Below are positions 30,962 to 39,363 of a stretch of 64,000 nucleotides of DNA, one piece after another. The position numbers were made by a program, and so were the translations under genes. The notes under the pieces were generated by a model. That model worked only from the letters and a program-made list of their open reading frames with translations, was not told where the DNA came from and did not search any database. The stretch comes from Larus michahellis. Its lineage: Eukaryota > Chordata > Aves > Charadriiformes > Laridae. The DNA lies in assembly GCF_964199755.1 (NCBI RefSeq), contig NC_133913.1:5992201-6056200 (forward strand). The letters run 5' to 3'. Position 1 is the stretch's first letter. Each line of letters starts with the position of its first letter.

Positions 30962-33043
30962 TAATCTGATTGCGCCGAGAGAAGGCAGCACCGGGGAGAG
31001 GATCTGCGTTTACCGGCGCTTGAGCAGGTGCTGCCCCGATTTCCCCCATTTTCAGCCCGTTGTCCTCAGCGCTGTCCCCTCCCCGCCAAGGGCTCTGTGT
31101 CCCCCAGCCATCCTGCTCCTGCTGCCTCACCAGCCAGCCCAGCGCAATGCTGGCCCACACGAAGATTTTCTTCCTTTCTCGCTAGGTCTTCGGCTCCTGC
31201 CGTGTTTTCAGGGGATCTTATCAGCTGCTGGTGCTCCGAGACGTTTTTAGTGCTCCCGGTCCCCTGCCCCCAGCTCCTCGCTCTGCCTCTGGCCTCAGCC
31301 CTGGGAAACGAGGGCTGGTTTACATCCCCTGGGGGCATTTACACCCTCTCTGTCCCCTGGCCCTCACGTGCTGATGCAGCTGCTCCAGGGTGGCATCACC
31401 GTCATGCCACCGTGCTGAATTTGGCCGCCGCAGCCTGGTCCAGCCCCAGATCCCCTTCTGGGAACCTGTCCCAGGGCATCGCTGTGCTCGGAGGGGCTCG
31501 AGGTGGCTTTGGCGGGGGGGGACAGGTGGCACCCTGGGAGCAGAAGGTGGAGAAGGTTTCCTCCCAGCTGCTGGTGGAAAGTGGGAGGCACGGGGCTGAT
31601 GTAGGCACAGGGGCTGGGACGCAGCCCCAGGAAAGCGCATCCAGCCCTCCCGTGGCGAGCCGGGTCTCTGCGAAACTGGATAGCGGGGGGGGATAATTCA
31701 GGGCCACCGGTCGCCGGCAGGGCTTGGAAACCAGGGAGGGGGCAGGATTTCCTGCTGCAGCTGGTGGACAACAGCATCACCCGCGTGTGCTGCCCCATCC
31801 CATCCGTGGGGTGCGCGGTGCCGGGGGCTCCAGCCCTATCTCTGGGCTCAGCCTTTCCTGCCGGGAGCTTCCCCATCACCTCCCGCATCCGCCCCCGGCA
31901 CTGAGGCCTCTCCGGCACGTTCCCCCTCTGCCCTGGGGGGAAGTGGGATTCAAGCCCTGCCTGGTGTAGGCAAGACCAGCCTTACACCCCGGCCCCCCCA
32001 CAGCTTTGCTGGGGATGCTTTTGACCTCCCAGTACAGCCCAGCACCAAACTGGGCCTCTGGGAACCAGGCCAGGCATCCCCTGGAGCCGCGCAAGCCCCA
32101 CATTGCTCAGGCCGGGGCTGCAGCAGGATCAGTGTCCGCGGGGCCGGCAGCACGCTCGGTGCTGTACAGCACGTCCCAGGGATCCGGGGATGCAACCCCG
32201 GCTCCGGAGCCAAGCACTCGGCCACTCCATACCATTGTGGTTGTGTCCCAGGAAGGGGACATCTGTCACTGTCCGGGGGTAGCTCTGATCCCAGCCCTGG
32301 GCTCTCCAGGGCTGGATAACGGAGCTGGAGGGTCCATGGTGGTACCGGTATCCCCACGGGCATCGGAGCTGGTCCGCCCTGCCCTGTGGAGAGAACCATG
32401 GGACTGCTGCGGTGCCCGGTGGGTCCCCAGGGGTGTGAGTGTCACCCCCAGCGGGACACAGCCCGGGCAGGCGTGGGAAGGAGCCAGTTCTCACGCAGGC
32501 TCTTCCCAGCAGCTGGAAAACGCTGACCCGCAGCGGGGCCGAGCAGCCCCACGAGCTCTCGCAGCCGAAAACCCGGCCCCGCGTGCACAGGCTGGGAATT
32601 TTCCGCGGAAATGGCTCTTCCCTGGGAACGGGGGCTGTGTGAGGCCGGACCCTGACCCCCGGCCCTTCCAAGCGGCTGGAATTTCCCCGCCCCCCCCCCC
32701 CCCCCCCCCCCCCCGCAACTGGCAAAGGAGCAGTGCAGGGTTACCCGGGGGATGCGCCCACCTGGGGCCATGGAGCAGGTAAACTGAGGCGCACTGGCAC
32801 ATGGAATTGCTTGCCACGACAGCGGGTGCTGGGGGGCTCCATCCTTGGCGCGAGTTCACTGGGGCTCAGCACCGCAAATCGCCAAGGGGGCAAACGCCCC
32901 CATCCGCAGCAGTTTCGACAGCAACGGGTGACTCTGGCCTGATCCCTCAGTCATCCCCCTCTGTCCCCCATCTCCAGTGACTTCACGCGTCCCCAGGGGA
33001 TGTGCTGCGCCGAGCAACCGGCTCCCAGTGGGGTGAGTGCCAT
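30962..33043. other. GC-rich intergenic sequence, no gene recognised
   Basis: Long overlapping ORFs on both strands (for example 32,006-32,782 plus, 31,364-31,918 minus) reflect low stop-codon frequency in GC-rich DNA. They have Pro/Ser/Gly-rich, non-protein-like translations. By mammalian synteny a small HIGD1B gene on the minus strand could be expected here. I found no HIG1-domain-like peptide. Confidence 0.5.
32690..32714. repeat. Poly(C) tract of 25 bases
   Basis: An uninterrupted run of 25 C follows CCCCG. On the minus strand it is G25. Homopolymers of this length are unstable and hard to sequence, so the exact count may be wrong. Confidence 0.9.
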
Positions 33044-33207
33044 CCCTGCTTACAGTGTCCCCATCCCTGTCCTGCTCCCAATGCCTCCATCCTGCTCCCA
33101 GTGTCCCCATCATCCATCCTGCTCCTGCTGGCCTTGTCCCAGTCCTGTTCCCGATGCCCCCATCCCCATTGTGCTCCCAGTGTCCCTGTCCCCTTCCTGC
33201 TCCCAGT
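33044..33207. repeat. Minisatellite, left block (CCTGCTCCCAGTGTCCCCAT family)
   Basis: These are degenerate tandem units of about 20 and 26 bp, such as TGTCCCCATCCTGCTCCCAG with an optional extra CTGTCC. It is the same repeat as at 34,936-36,292, and the intervening CR1 splits the array. Confidence 0.9.
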
Positions 33208-34935
33208 ATAGAATCACAGAATGGTTTGGGCTGGAAGGGACCTTAAAGCCCACCCAGTGCCACCCCCTGCCCTGGGCAGGGACACCTCCCACCAGCCCAG
33301 GTTGCTCCAAGCCCCGTCCAACCTGGCCTTGAACCCCTCCAGGGATGGGGCAGCCACAGCTTCTCTGGGCAACCTGGGCCAGGGGCTCACCACCCTCAGA
33401 GGGAAACATTTCTGCCTCAGATCTCATCTCAATCTCCCCTCTTCCAGTCTAAAACCCTTCCCCCTCGTCCCATGGCTCCCCTCCCTGATCCAGAGTCCCT
33501 CCCCAGCTTTCCTGGAGCCCCTTTAGGGACTGGAAGGGGCTCCAAGGTCTCCCCGGAGCCTTCTCTTCCCCAGGCTGAACCCCCCCAGCTCTCTCAGCCT
33601 GTCCCCACAGCAGAGGGGCTCCAGCCCTCCCAGCATCTCCGGGGCCTCCTCTGGCCCCGCTCCAACAGCTCCGTGTCCTTCTGCTGTTGGTGCCCCAGAG
33701 CTGGAGGCAGCGCTGCAGGGGGGTCTCCCCCGAGGGGAGCAGAGGGGCAGAATCCCCCCCTCGCCCTGCTGCCCACGCTGCTGGGGATGCAGCCCAGGCT
33801 GCGGGGGGTTTCTGGGCTGCCAGCGCACGTTGCCGGGGCGTGTTGAGCTTCTCACCCACCAACGCCCCCAAGTCCTTCTCCTCGGGGCTGCTCTCCAGCC
33901 ATTCTCTGGCCAGCCTGGACTTGGCCTTGGGATTGCCCCGACCCACGTGCAGGACCTTGCACTTGGCCTTGTTGAACCTCATGAGGTTCACACAGTCCCA
34001 CCTCTCCAGCCTGTCCAGGTCCCTCTGGATGCCGTCCCTCCCCTCCAGCGTGTCAATCGCACCACACAGCTTGGTGTCATCGGCAAACTTGCTGAGTGTG
34101 CGCTCAATCACACTGTCCATGTTGCCACAAAGATGTTACACAGCACTGGTCCCAGTAGCCACCCCCAAGGAACGCCACTCGTCACCGGTTTCCACGTGAA
34201 CATCAAACCATTGACCACAACCCTTTGAGTGCCGCCATCCTGACAGTTCCTTGTCCACCGAGTGGTCCATCTGTCAAATCCATGTCCTCCAATTTAAAGA
34301 GCAGGATGTCGTATGGGACAGTGTCAAAAGCTTTGCGCAAGTCCAGGCAGATGATGTCTGTTGGTCTCCCCTTATCCACCAACGCTGTAACCCTGTCATA
34401 GAAGGTCACCAAATTTGTCAGGCGTGACTTGTCCTTGGTGAAGCCATATTGGCTGTCACCGATCACATCCTTATTTTCCATGTGCCTTGGCAGAGACTCC
34501 AGGAGGATCTGCTCCATGACCTTGCCAGGGACAGAGGTGAGACTGACCGGCCTGTAGTTCCCTGGGTCTTCCTTAGTTCCCTTTTTGGAAATAGGGGTTA
34601 TACGGGTTACGTTTCCCCTTTCCCAGTCAGTAGGAACGTCACCAGACTGCCATGACTTTTCAAGTATAATGAAAAGCAGCTCATCCGCCTCATCCGCCAG
34701 CTCCCTCAGGACCCGGGGATGGATTTCATCAGGTCCCATGGACTTGGGCACCTTTAGGTTCCTCACATGATCTCAGACTTGATCTTCACCCACATCTTCG
34801 TTCTCCCAGCCCCTGCCATTGCGCTCTGTGGCCCGGGCGGTGTGGCCAGAGCCCTTGCTGGTGGAGACCGAGGCAAAAAAGTCATTGAGTACCTCGGGCT
34901 TCTCCACGTCCTGGGTGACCAGGTCACCTCCATCA
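33208..34935 (-). mobile_element. CR1 LINE, 5'-truncated, with broken reverse-transcriptase frame
   Basis: The 3' end is at the left: AGAATCACAGAATGGTTTGG is the reverse complement of the CR1 terminus. The minus strand encodes two recognisable pieces of the CR1 ORF2 reverse transcriptase. 34,766-34,203 contains [23 protein letters not shown] and [10 protein letters not shown]. 34,120-33,449 contains the catalytic-box F-A-D-D-T-K-L and then the C-terminal and 3' UTR region. The frame changes between the pieces and there is no endonuclease domain, so the copy is dead. Its 3' 600 bp are almost identical to the copy at 5,048. It sits inside a minisatellite, with the same repeat family on both sides. 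Confidence 0.93.
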
Positions 34936-36292
34936 TCCATCCTGTTCCTGGTGTCCCCATCCCTGTCCTGTTCCCGATGCTCCCATCCCTATGGTACTCC
35001 CCATGCCCCCACTATCCATCCTGCTCCCAGTGTCCCCATCCCTGTCCTGCTCCCAGTGCCCCTGTCCCTGTCCTGCTCCCAGTGCCCCCATCATCCATCC
35101 TGCTCCCGGTGTCCCTGTTCCCATTGTACTCCCAATACCCCCATCCCCACCCTGCTCCCGTATCCCTGTCCTGCTCCCAGTGTTCTTGTTCCCATCCTGC
35201 TCTCAGTGTCCCCACAATATTGCTCCTGGTGCTGCCTCCCCATCTTGCTCCTGGTGTCCCCATCCTGCTCCTTGTGTCCCTGTCCCCATTGTGCTCCCAG
35301 TGCCCCCATCCCCATCCTGCTCTTGGTGTCCCCATCGTGCTCCCAGTCCCCCTCTCCTGCTTCCAGTATCCCTGTCCCCTTCCTGCTTCCCATGCCTCTA
35401 TCCCTGTCCTGCTCCCAATGCCTCCATCCTGTTCCCAACGTCCCCATCATCCATCATGCTCCTGGTGACCTTGTCCCTGTCCTGTTTCTGATGCCCCCAT
35501 CCCCACCCTCCTCCTAGTGTCCCTGTCCCCTTCCTGTTCTGAGTGTCCCCCTCCTGCTCCTGGTGTCCCTGTCCTGCTCCCAATGTCCCTGTCCCCATCC
35601 CGCACCCAGTGCCCCCATACCCACCCCACTCCCAGTGCTCTCCTCCTGCTCCTGGTGTTCCCATTCTGCTCCCAGTGTCCCCATCCCGTTCCCAGTGTCC
35701 CTCTCCCCATTGTGCTCCCAATGTCCTTGTCCCCATCCTGCTCCCAGTGTCCCCATTGTGCTCCCAGTGTCCCTGTCCCCATGCCGCTCCCAGTGCCCTC
35801 CTCCTGCTCCTGGTGTTCCCATCCTGCTCCCAGTGTCCCTCTCCCCCTCCTGCTCCTGGTGTCTCTGTCCTGCTCACAATGTCCTTGTCCCCCTCCTGCT
35901 CCTGGTGTCCCTGTCCCCATCCTGCTCCCAGTGTCCCCATCCTGCTCCCGGTGTCCCTGTCCTGCTCCCAGTGTCCTTGTCCCCATCCTGCTCCCAGTGT
36001 CCCCATCCTGCTCCCAATGCCCTTGTCCCCATCCCACTCCCAGTGTCCCTGTCCCCCTCCTGCTCCTGGTGTCCCCATCCCGCTGCCAGTGCCCTCCTCC
36101 TGCTCCTGATGTTCCCGTCCTGCTCCTGATGTTCCCGTCCTGCTCCCAGTGTCCCTCTCCCCATTGTGCTCCCGGTGTCCCTGTCCTGCTCCCAGTGTCC
36201 CCATCCTGCTCCCAATGTCCTTGTCCCCCTCCTGCTCCTGGTGTCCCTGTCCCCATCCTGCTCCCAGTGTCCCCGTCCTGTTCCGGAGGTGT
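34936..36292. repeat. Minisatellite, right block (about 1.36 kb)
   Basis: This is a tandem array of degenerate units built on TGTCCCCATCCTGCTCCCAG (20 bp) and TGTCCCTGTCCCCATCCTGCTCCCAG (26 bp), about 60-70 units. The minus strand reads CTGGGAGCAGGATGGGGACA, close to the classical minisatellite core GGGCAGGANG. Because units lack stop codons, long open frames occur in several frames of both strands (up to 367 codons plus, 351 minus), all with repetitive Pro/Cys/Ser or Gly/Thr/Arg translations. They are not credible genes. Confidence 0.95.
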
Positions 36293-36447
36293 GTGTGTCG
36301 TCCCCCCCCCGCTCCGACCCGTCTCCGAAGCCATTTCTTGGTGTCCCCAGACTTGTCCCTGTGTCCCCGCCACCCCCCCACACGTCCAGCGACGCCCACG
36401 TGTCGCCGGGACCCGGTGGGCTCACCATGATGGGGGGGGGGGGCTTC

Positions 36448-36457
36448 GCGCATGCGC
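36448..36457. promoter_or_regulatory. NRF1-type binding site GCGCATGCGC
   Basis: This is a perfect 10-bp palindrome matching the NRF1 consensus (YGCGCANGCGCR), about 60 nt upstream of the candidate first exon's ATG pair. NRF1 sites are typical close to starts in CpG-island promoters. Confidence 0.6.
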
Positions 36458-36469
36458 CCACCCTCGCCC

Positions 36470-36540
36470 CCCGGCCGGGCTCGGCGGGCCCGCCACGGCG
36501 GCCGCGACCATGATGAGCTGGAGCCGTGCGGGGCGGCGGC
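36470..36540 (+). other. GJC1: Candidate non-coding first exon of GJC1 (start approximate)
   Basis: The segment ends at 36,540 with a near-consensus donor GGCGGC|GTGAGTGG. It contains two adjacent ATGs at 36,510 and 36,513 in good context (CGACCATGATG) with an open frame to the donor. Splicing directly to the coding exon at 59,499 would make a 15-codon upstream ORF. The assignment rests on position, island and donor only. Confidence 0.45.
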
Positions 36541-36565
36541 GTGAGTGGGGAGCGGGTGGCCGCGG

Positions 36566-36647
36566 GGCTCCCCTCAGAGCTCCCGCCTCCCCTCAGCCCC
36601 CCGCGGCCGCGGGGGGCTGAGGGGAGGCGGGAGCTCTGAGGGGAGCC
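36566..36647. repeat. Perfect 82-bp palindrome (41-bp arms, no spacer)
   Basis: Checked base by base: 36,566-36,606 is the exact reverse complement of 36,607-36,647. The centre lies in the NotI sequence GCGGCCGC (36,603-36,610). Pairing stops at 36,565/36,648. The right arm is the first unit of the following minisatellite; the left arm is an inverted copy of it. Confidence 0.95.
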
Positions 36648-37450
36648 GTGGGGGGCTGAGGGGAGCCGGGTGCTCTAGGGGAGCCATGGGCTCTGAGGGG
36701 ATCGAGCCGTGAGAGGCTGAGGGGAGGCGGGATCCTGAGGGGAGCCATGGCCTCTGAGGGGAACCATGGGGTCCGAGGGGAGGCGGGATCCTGAGGGGAG
36801 CCATGGTCTCTGAGGGGAGCCGTGGCCTCTGAGGGGAACCGTGGGGTCCGAGGGGAGGCGGGATCCTGAGGGGAGCCGTGGCCTCTGAGGGGAGCCGTGG
36901 CCTCTGAGGGGAACCGTGAGGTCCGAGGGGAGGCGGGATCCTGAGGGGAGCCATGGCCTCTGAGGGGAACCATGGGGTCTGAGGGGAGGCGGGATCCTGA
37001 GGGGAACCGTGGCCTCTGAGGGGAGGCAGGAGAACTGAGGGGAGCCCTGGGGTCCGAGGGGAGCCACGGCGCCCGAGGGCACCGAGCCGCGGGTTATGAG
37101 GGGAGGCGGGATCTTGAAGGGAGCCATGTGCTCTGAAGGAAGCCGTGGGCTTTGAGGCGGGGGGGCGGGATCCTGAGGGGAGCCGTGGGCTCCGAGGGCA
37201 CCGAGCCGCGGGAGAGCTGAGGGGAGCCACGGGCTGTGAGGGGAGGCGGGAGTCTGAGGCGAACCGCGGAGCCTGAGGGCACCAAGCCGGAGGGGCTCAG
37301 GGGACCGAGCCCTCGGGGGCTGAGGGGAACCATGGCGCTGAGGGGGGGGCATGGGCTCTGAGAGGAACCGCGGAGCTTGAGGGCTCTAAGCCGCCGGGGC
37401 TGAGGGGGAGCCATGGGCTTTGAGGGCGGGCAGGATGCTAAGGAGAGCCA
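36608..37450. repeat. GAGGGGAGCC minisatellite with 56/75-bp higher-order units
   Basis: The basic unit is about 19 bp, CTGAGGGGAGCCRTGGSCT. A higher-order block marked by GAGGGGAGGCGGGATCCTGA recurs at 36,725, 36,781, 36,856, 36,931 and 36,987, with spacings of 56, 75, 75 and 56 bp. These differ by one 19-bp unit. The array becomes more degenerate to the right. Overlapping minus-strand ORFs of up to 225 codons are artefacts of stop-free repeats. Confidence 0.9.
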
Positions 37451-37700
37451 TTGGCTTTGAGGGGACCAAGCTGTGGGGGGCTGAGGGCCGCTATGGGCTC
37501 TGAGGGGAGCCGTGGGCTCCGAGGGGAGCGAGGGGCCCAGAGGAGCCGTTGCAAGGTGCTGGTCGCCCCTCCGGACCCCGGCGTCTGCCGTGGGCCAGGC
37601 GGGCCCGCACATCCCCCCGCCACTTGCCCACAGCCGGCACCGTCAGCTTTGTCCCCCCAGTCTCCAGAGGGCAGGGACACGACTGGGGTCGGGCTGTGGG

Positions 37701-39060
37701 GAGGTGGCTTTCGGGGACGGGCATTTTTAGCGCATTTTTCCCAAGTGAACCCTCATCGGGGCTTCCTGGCGTTAGAGAGGTGTGCTGGGTGCTGGTAGTT
37801 TGCAGCCTTCGAAGTGTTTTTACCACATTCAGTGGTAAATTTTCCTTTTTTTTTTTTTTTTCTGCTATGCTGGTCTTAGCTGCGAATAACAGGTATTTTT
37901 TTAACTTTAAGAGACACCAAGTTGCTCGTGAACTCTCCGCAGAGGCGGCTCAGCCATCCTCACTCCTCAGCCCAGCAGGACGGTGCTGGGCAGATCCCCG
38001 AGCGTTCAGTCCGCGGCAGCAGACGCTGTTGTAGCACCAACACGAGCTGAGAAATCAGCAGTTCCTCGCTCTCCTTGGCCAGAGAAACATTTCTAATGCC
38101 ATTGATAGCCCAAGTTAACTCTGTCTCGAGCTAACTGGGGCTACAGCCGTGCTGTTTGACATTTCTCTGTGCTTGGTCTGAATGCTGAGCATGAGGAGAT
38201 AAAAATCTACTGCCTGTATCGGGTAATGAAAGTTTTGGCCTCTGTCGGGCCTAACTTTCACCCATTGTTGTAAAATTTCACAAGAATGACATTTATACAG
38301 TTATTTTTAGTGGCTTTTTTTTAGCTAGTTCTCTTTTCTACTGGTAGGAATTAGTTCTGATTCTTCCTGGTCATTGTGACTTTGCTTCCCAGGGAAGTGC
38401 TAATTTTGTTTCACCGTCAAATTAATTACGAATAGGAGATAGTGCACAGAGATTTAATTAGGGCGTGGATGTACAGTATGGATTCTTGAGCAACAGTTGG
38501 TAACGCTGGGTCCAGCTTTTTCGTTGGGCGTGTAGTTAGTATTTAGAAATAAGAAGAACAAAAAAAACTTGCATTTGACAGACAATTGATTGTTCCATTA
38601 TTATTTCCGTGTCTTCTGCCCACTGTAGGTCAAGGATAATTGGTAGAAAAAAAAAATCTGTCCCTTTCCGTTAGAAATCTGTTTCATGGTGATGTTCAGC
38701 AAACCAGCCATCAATCCAGTGACCAAACCCCACCCTTTCTCAGGTCATTTAAGAGGAGAAAACTGTTGTTTTGTGTCAAGACTCGTGATTAGGAAGATGA
38801 AGTGTTCCCTTCTCTGTATTTTTGATTCTTTCCAAGTGTATTCTAAAGTTGTGCTTTCCTGGGGGAACTAGTAACCTCCGTTCTATGAGGCGGGATATGT
38901 AAGAATTTTTAAAAGAAAGTGAATATACAAACACACAGGTAACTTAAGCCTCATTGTGCCTTTACTTATTCTCCCCCCATGACTGCCAAACAGCTGAAAG
39001 TCCTGTATTTCCAGCAATCCTAAAATTAACTCCAGCGTTTCTGCAGTTCTAAAAAGGCAG
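37701..39060 (+). other. GJC1: Putative GJC1 intron 1, proximal part, no gene seen
   Basis: This is AT-rich unique sequence with homopolymer stretches (T tract at about 37,845-37,861). I see no conserved peptide or repeat family. Confidence 0.5.
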
Positions 39061-39281
39061 GGGGGGATGATGTTTGTTTTCCCTCTCGCGTCGCGCTGGT
39101 GACTGAAGCGTATCGGGAGGGCTTGGCGGTGGGTGGGGTGAACCGTTACATATTTTCTGTGTCTGACGAATGCGCAGGCTGCTCGGCGTCCGTCCTTCTC
39201 CTCTCTCTGGTCAGCGGCAAAGGCTCCTAACGAGTAGACGGTCGTGACGATTGAAGCCGGGGTAGAGTATTTTGACTGCAG

Positions 39282-39363
39282 GGATTTCCCATGCGACGGT
39301 GCAGCTGGGGATCCTGGATGGCCGGGGGCTCCTGACCATGTCTGCGGCCGAGGAGGACGGGAG
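39282..39363 (+). other. GJC1: Candidate alternative 5' UTR exon in a CpG-rich patch
   Basis: The segment is flanked by TTTTGACTGCAG|G and CGGGAG|GTAAGGGG, both good splice sites, giving an 82-nt exon. It sits in a locally CpG-rich patch (about 39,060-39,480), unlike the AT-rich surroundings, so it could instead belong to an alternative promoter. It contains an ATG at 39,338. If joined to the GJC1 coding exon that frame would stop after nine codons. Confidence 0.25.

Larger units (their letters stand above)
36300..37700. promoter_or_regulatory. GJC1: CpG island, probable GJC1 promoter
   Basis: CpG density rises abruptly after the minisatellite. There is no TATA box. It contains a perfect NRF1 palindrome, a candidate first exon with a strong donor, a long palindrome and a minisatellite. 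The next downstream plus-strand gene is GJC1, whose mammalian orthologue also has a non-coding first exon some 20 kb upstream of its coding exon. A separate unknown transcript starting here cannot be excluded. Confidence 0.55.

Noticed and set aside
30701-32782. ORFs of 150-258 codons on both strands downstream of EFTUD2
   Set aside because: High GC lowers stop frequency. The translations lack domains and several frames overlap.
35398-36620. Very long overlapping ORFs on both strands (367 codons plus, 351 and 308 minus)
   Set aside because: They lie wholly in the minisatellite, whose unit lacks stop codons in several frames. The translations are simple repeats and all frames are open at once.
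36574-37612. Minus-strand Pro/Ser/Arg-rich ORFs of 172-225 codons
   Set aside because: These are products of the 19-bp GAGGGGAGCC repeat, not of coding selection.
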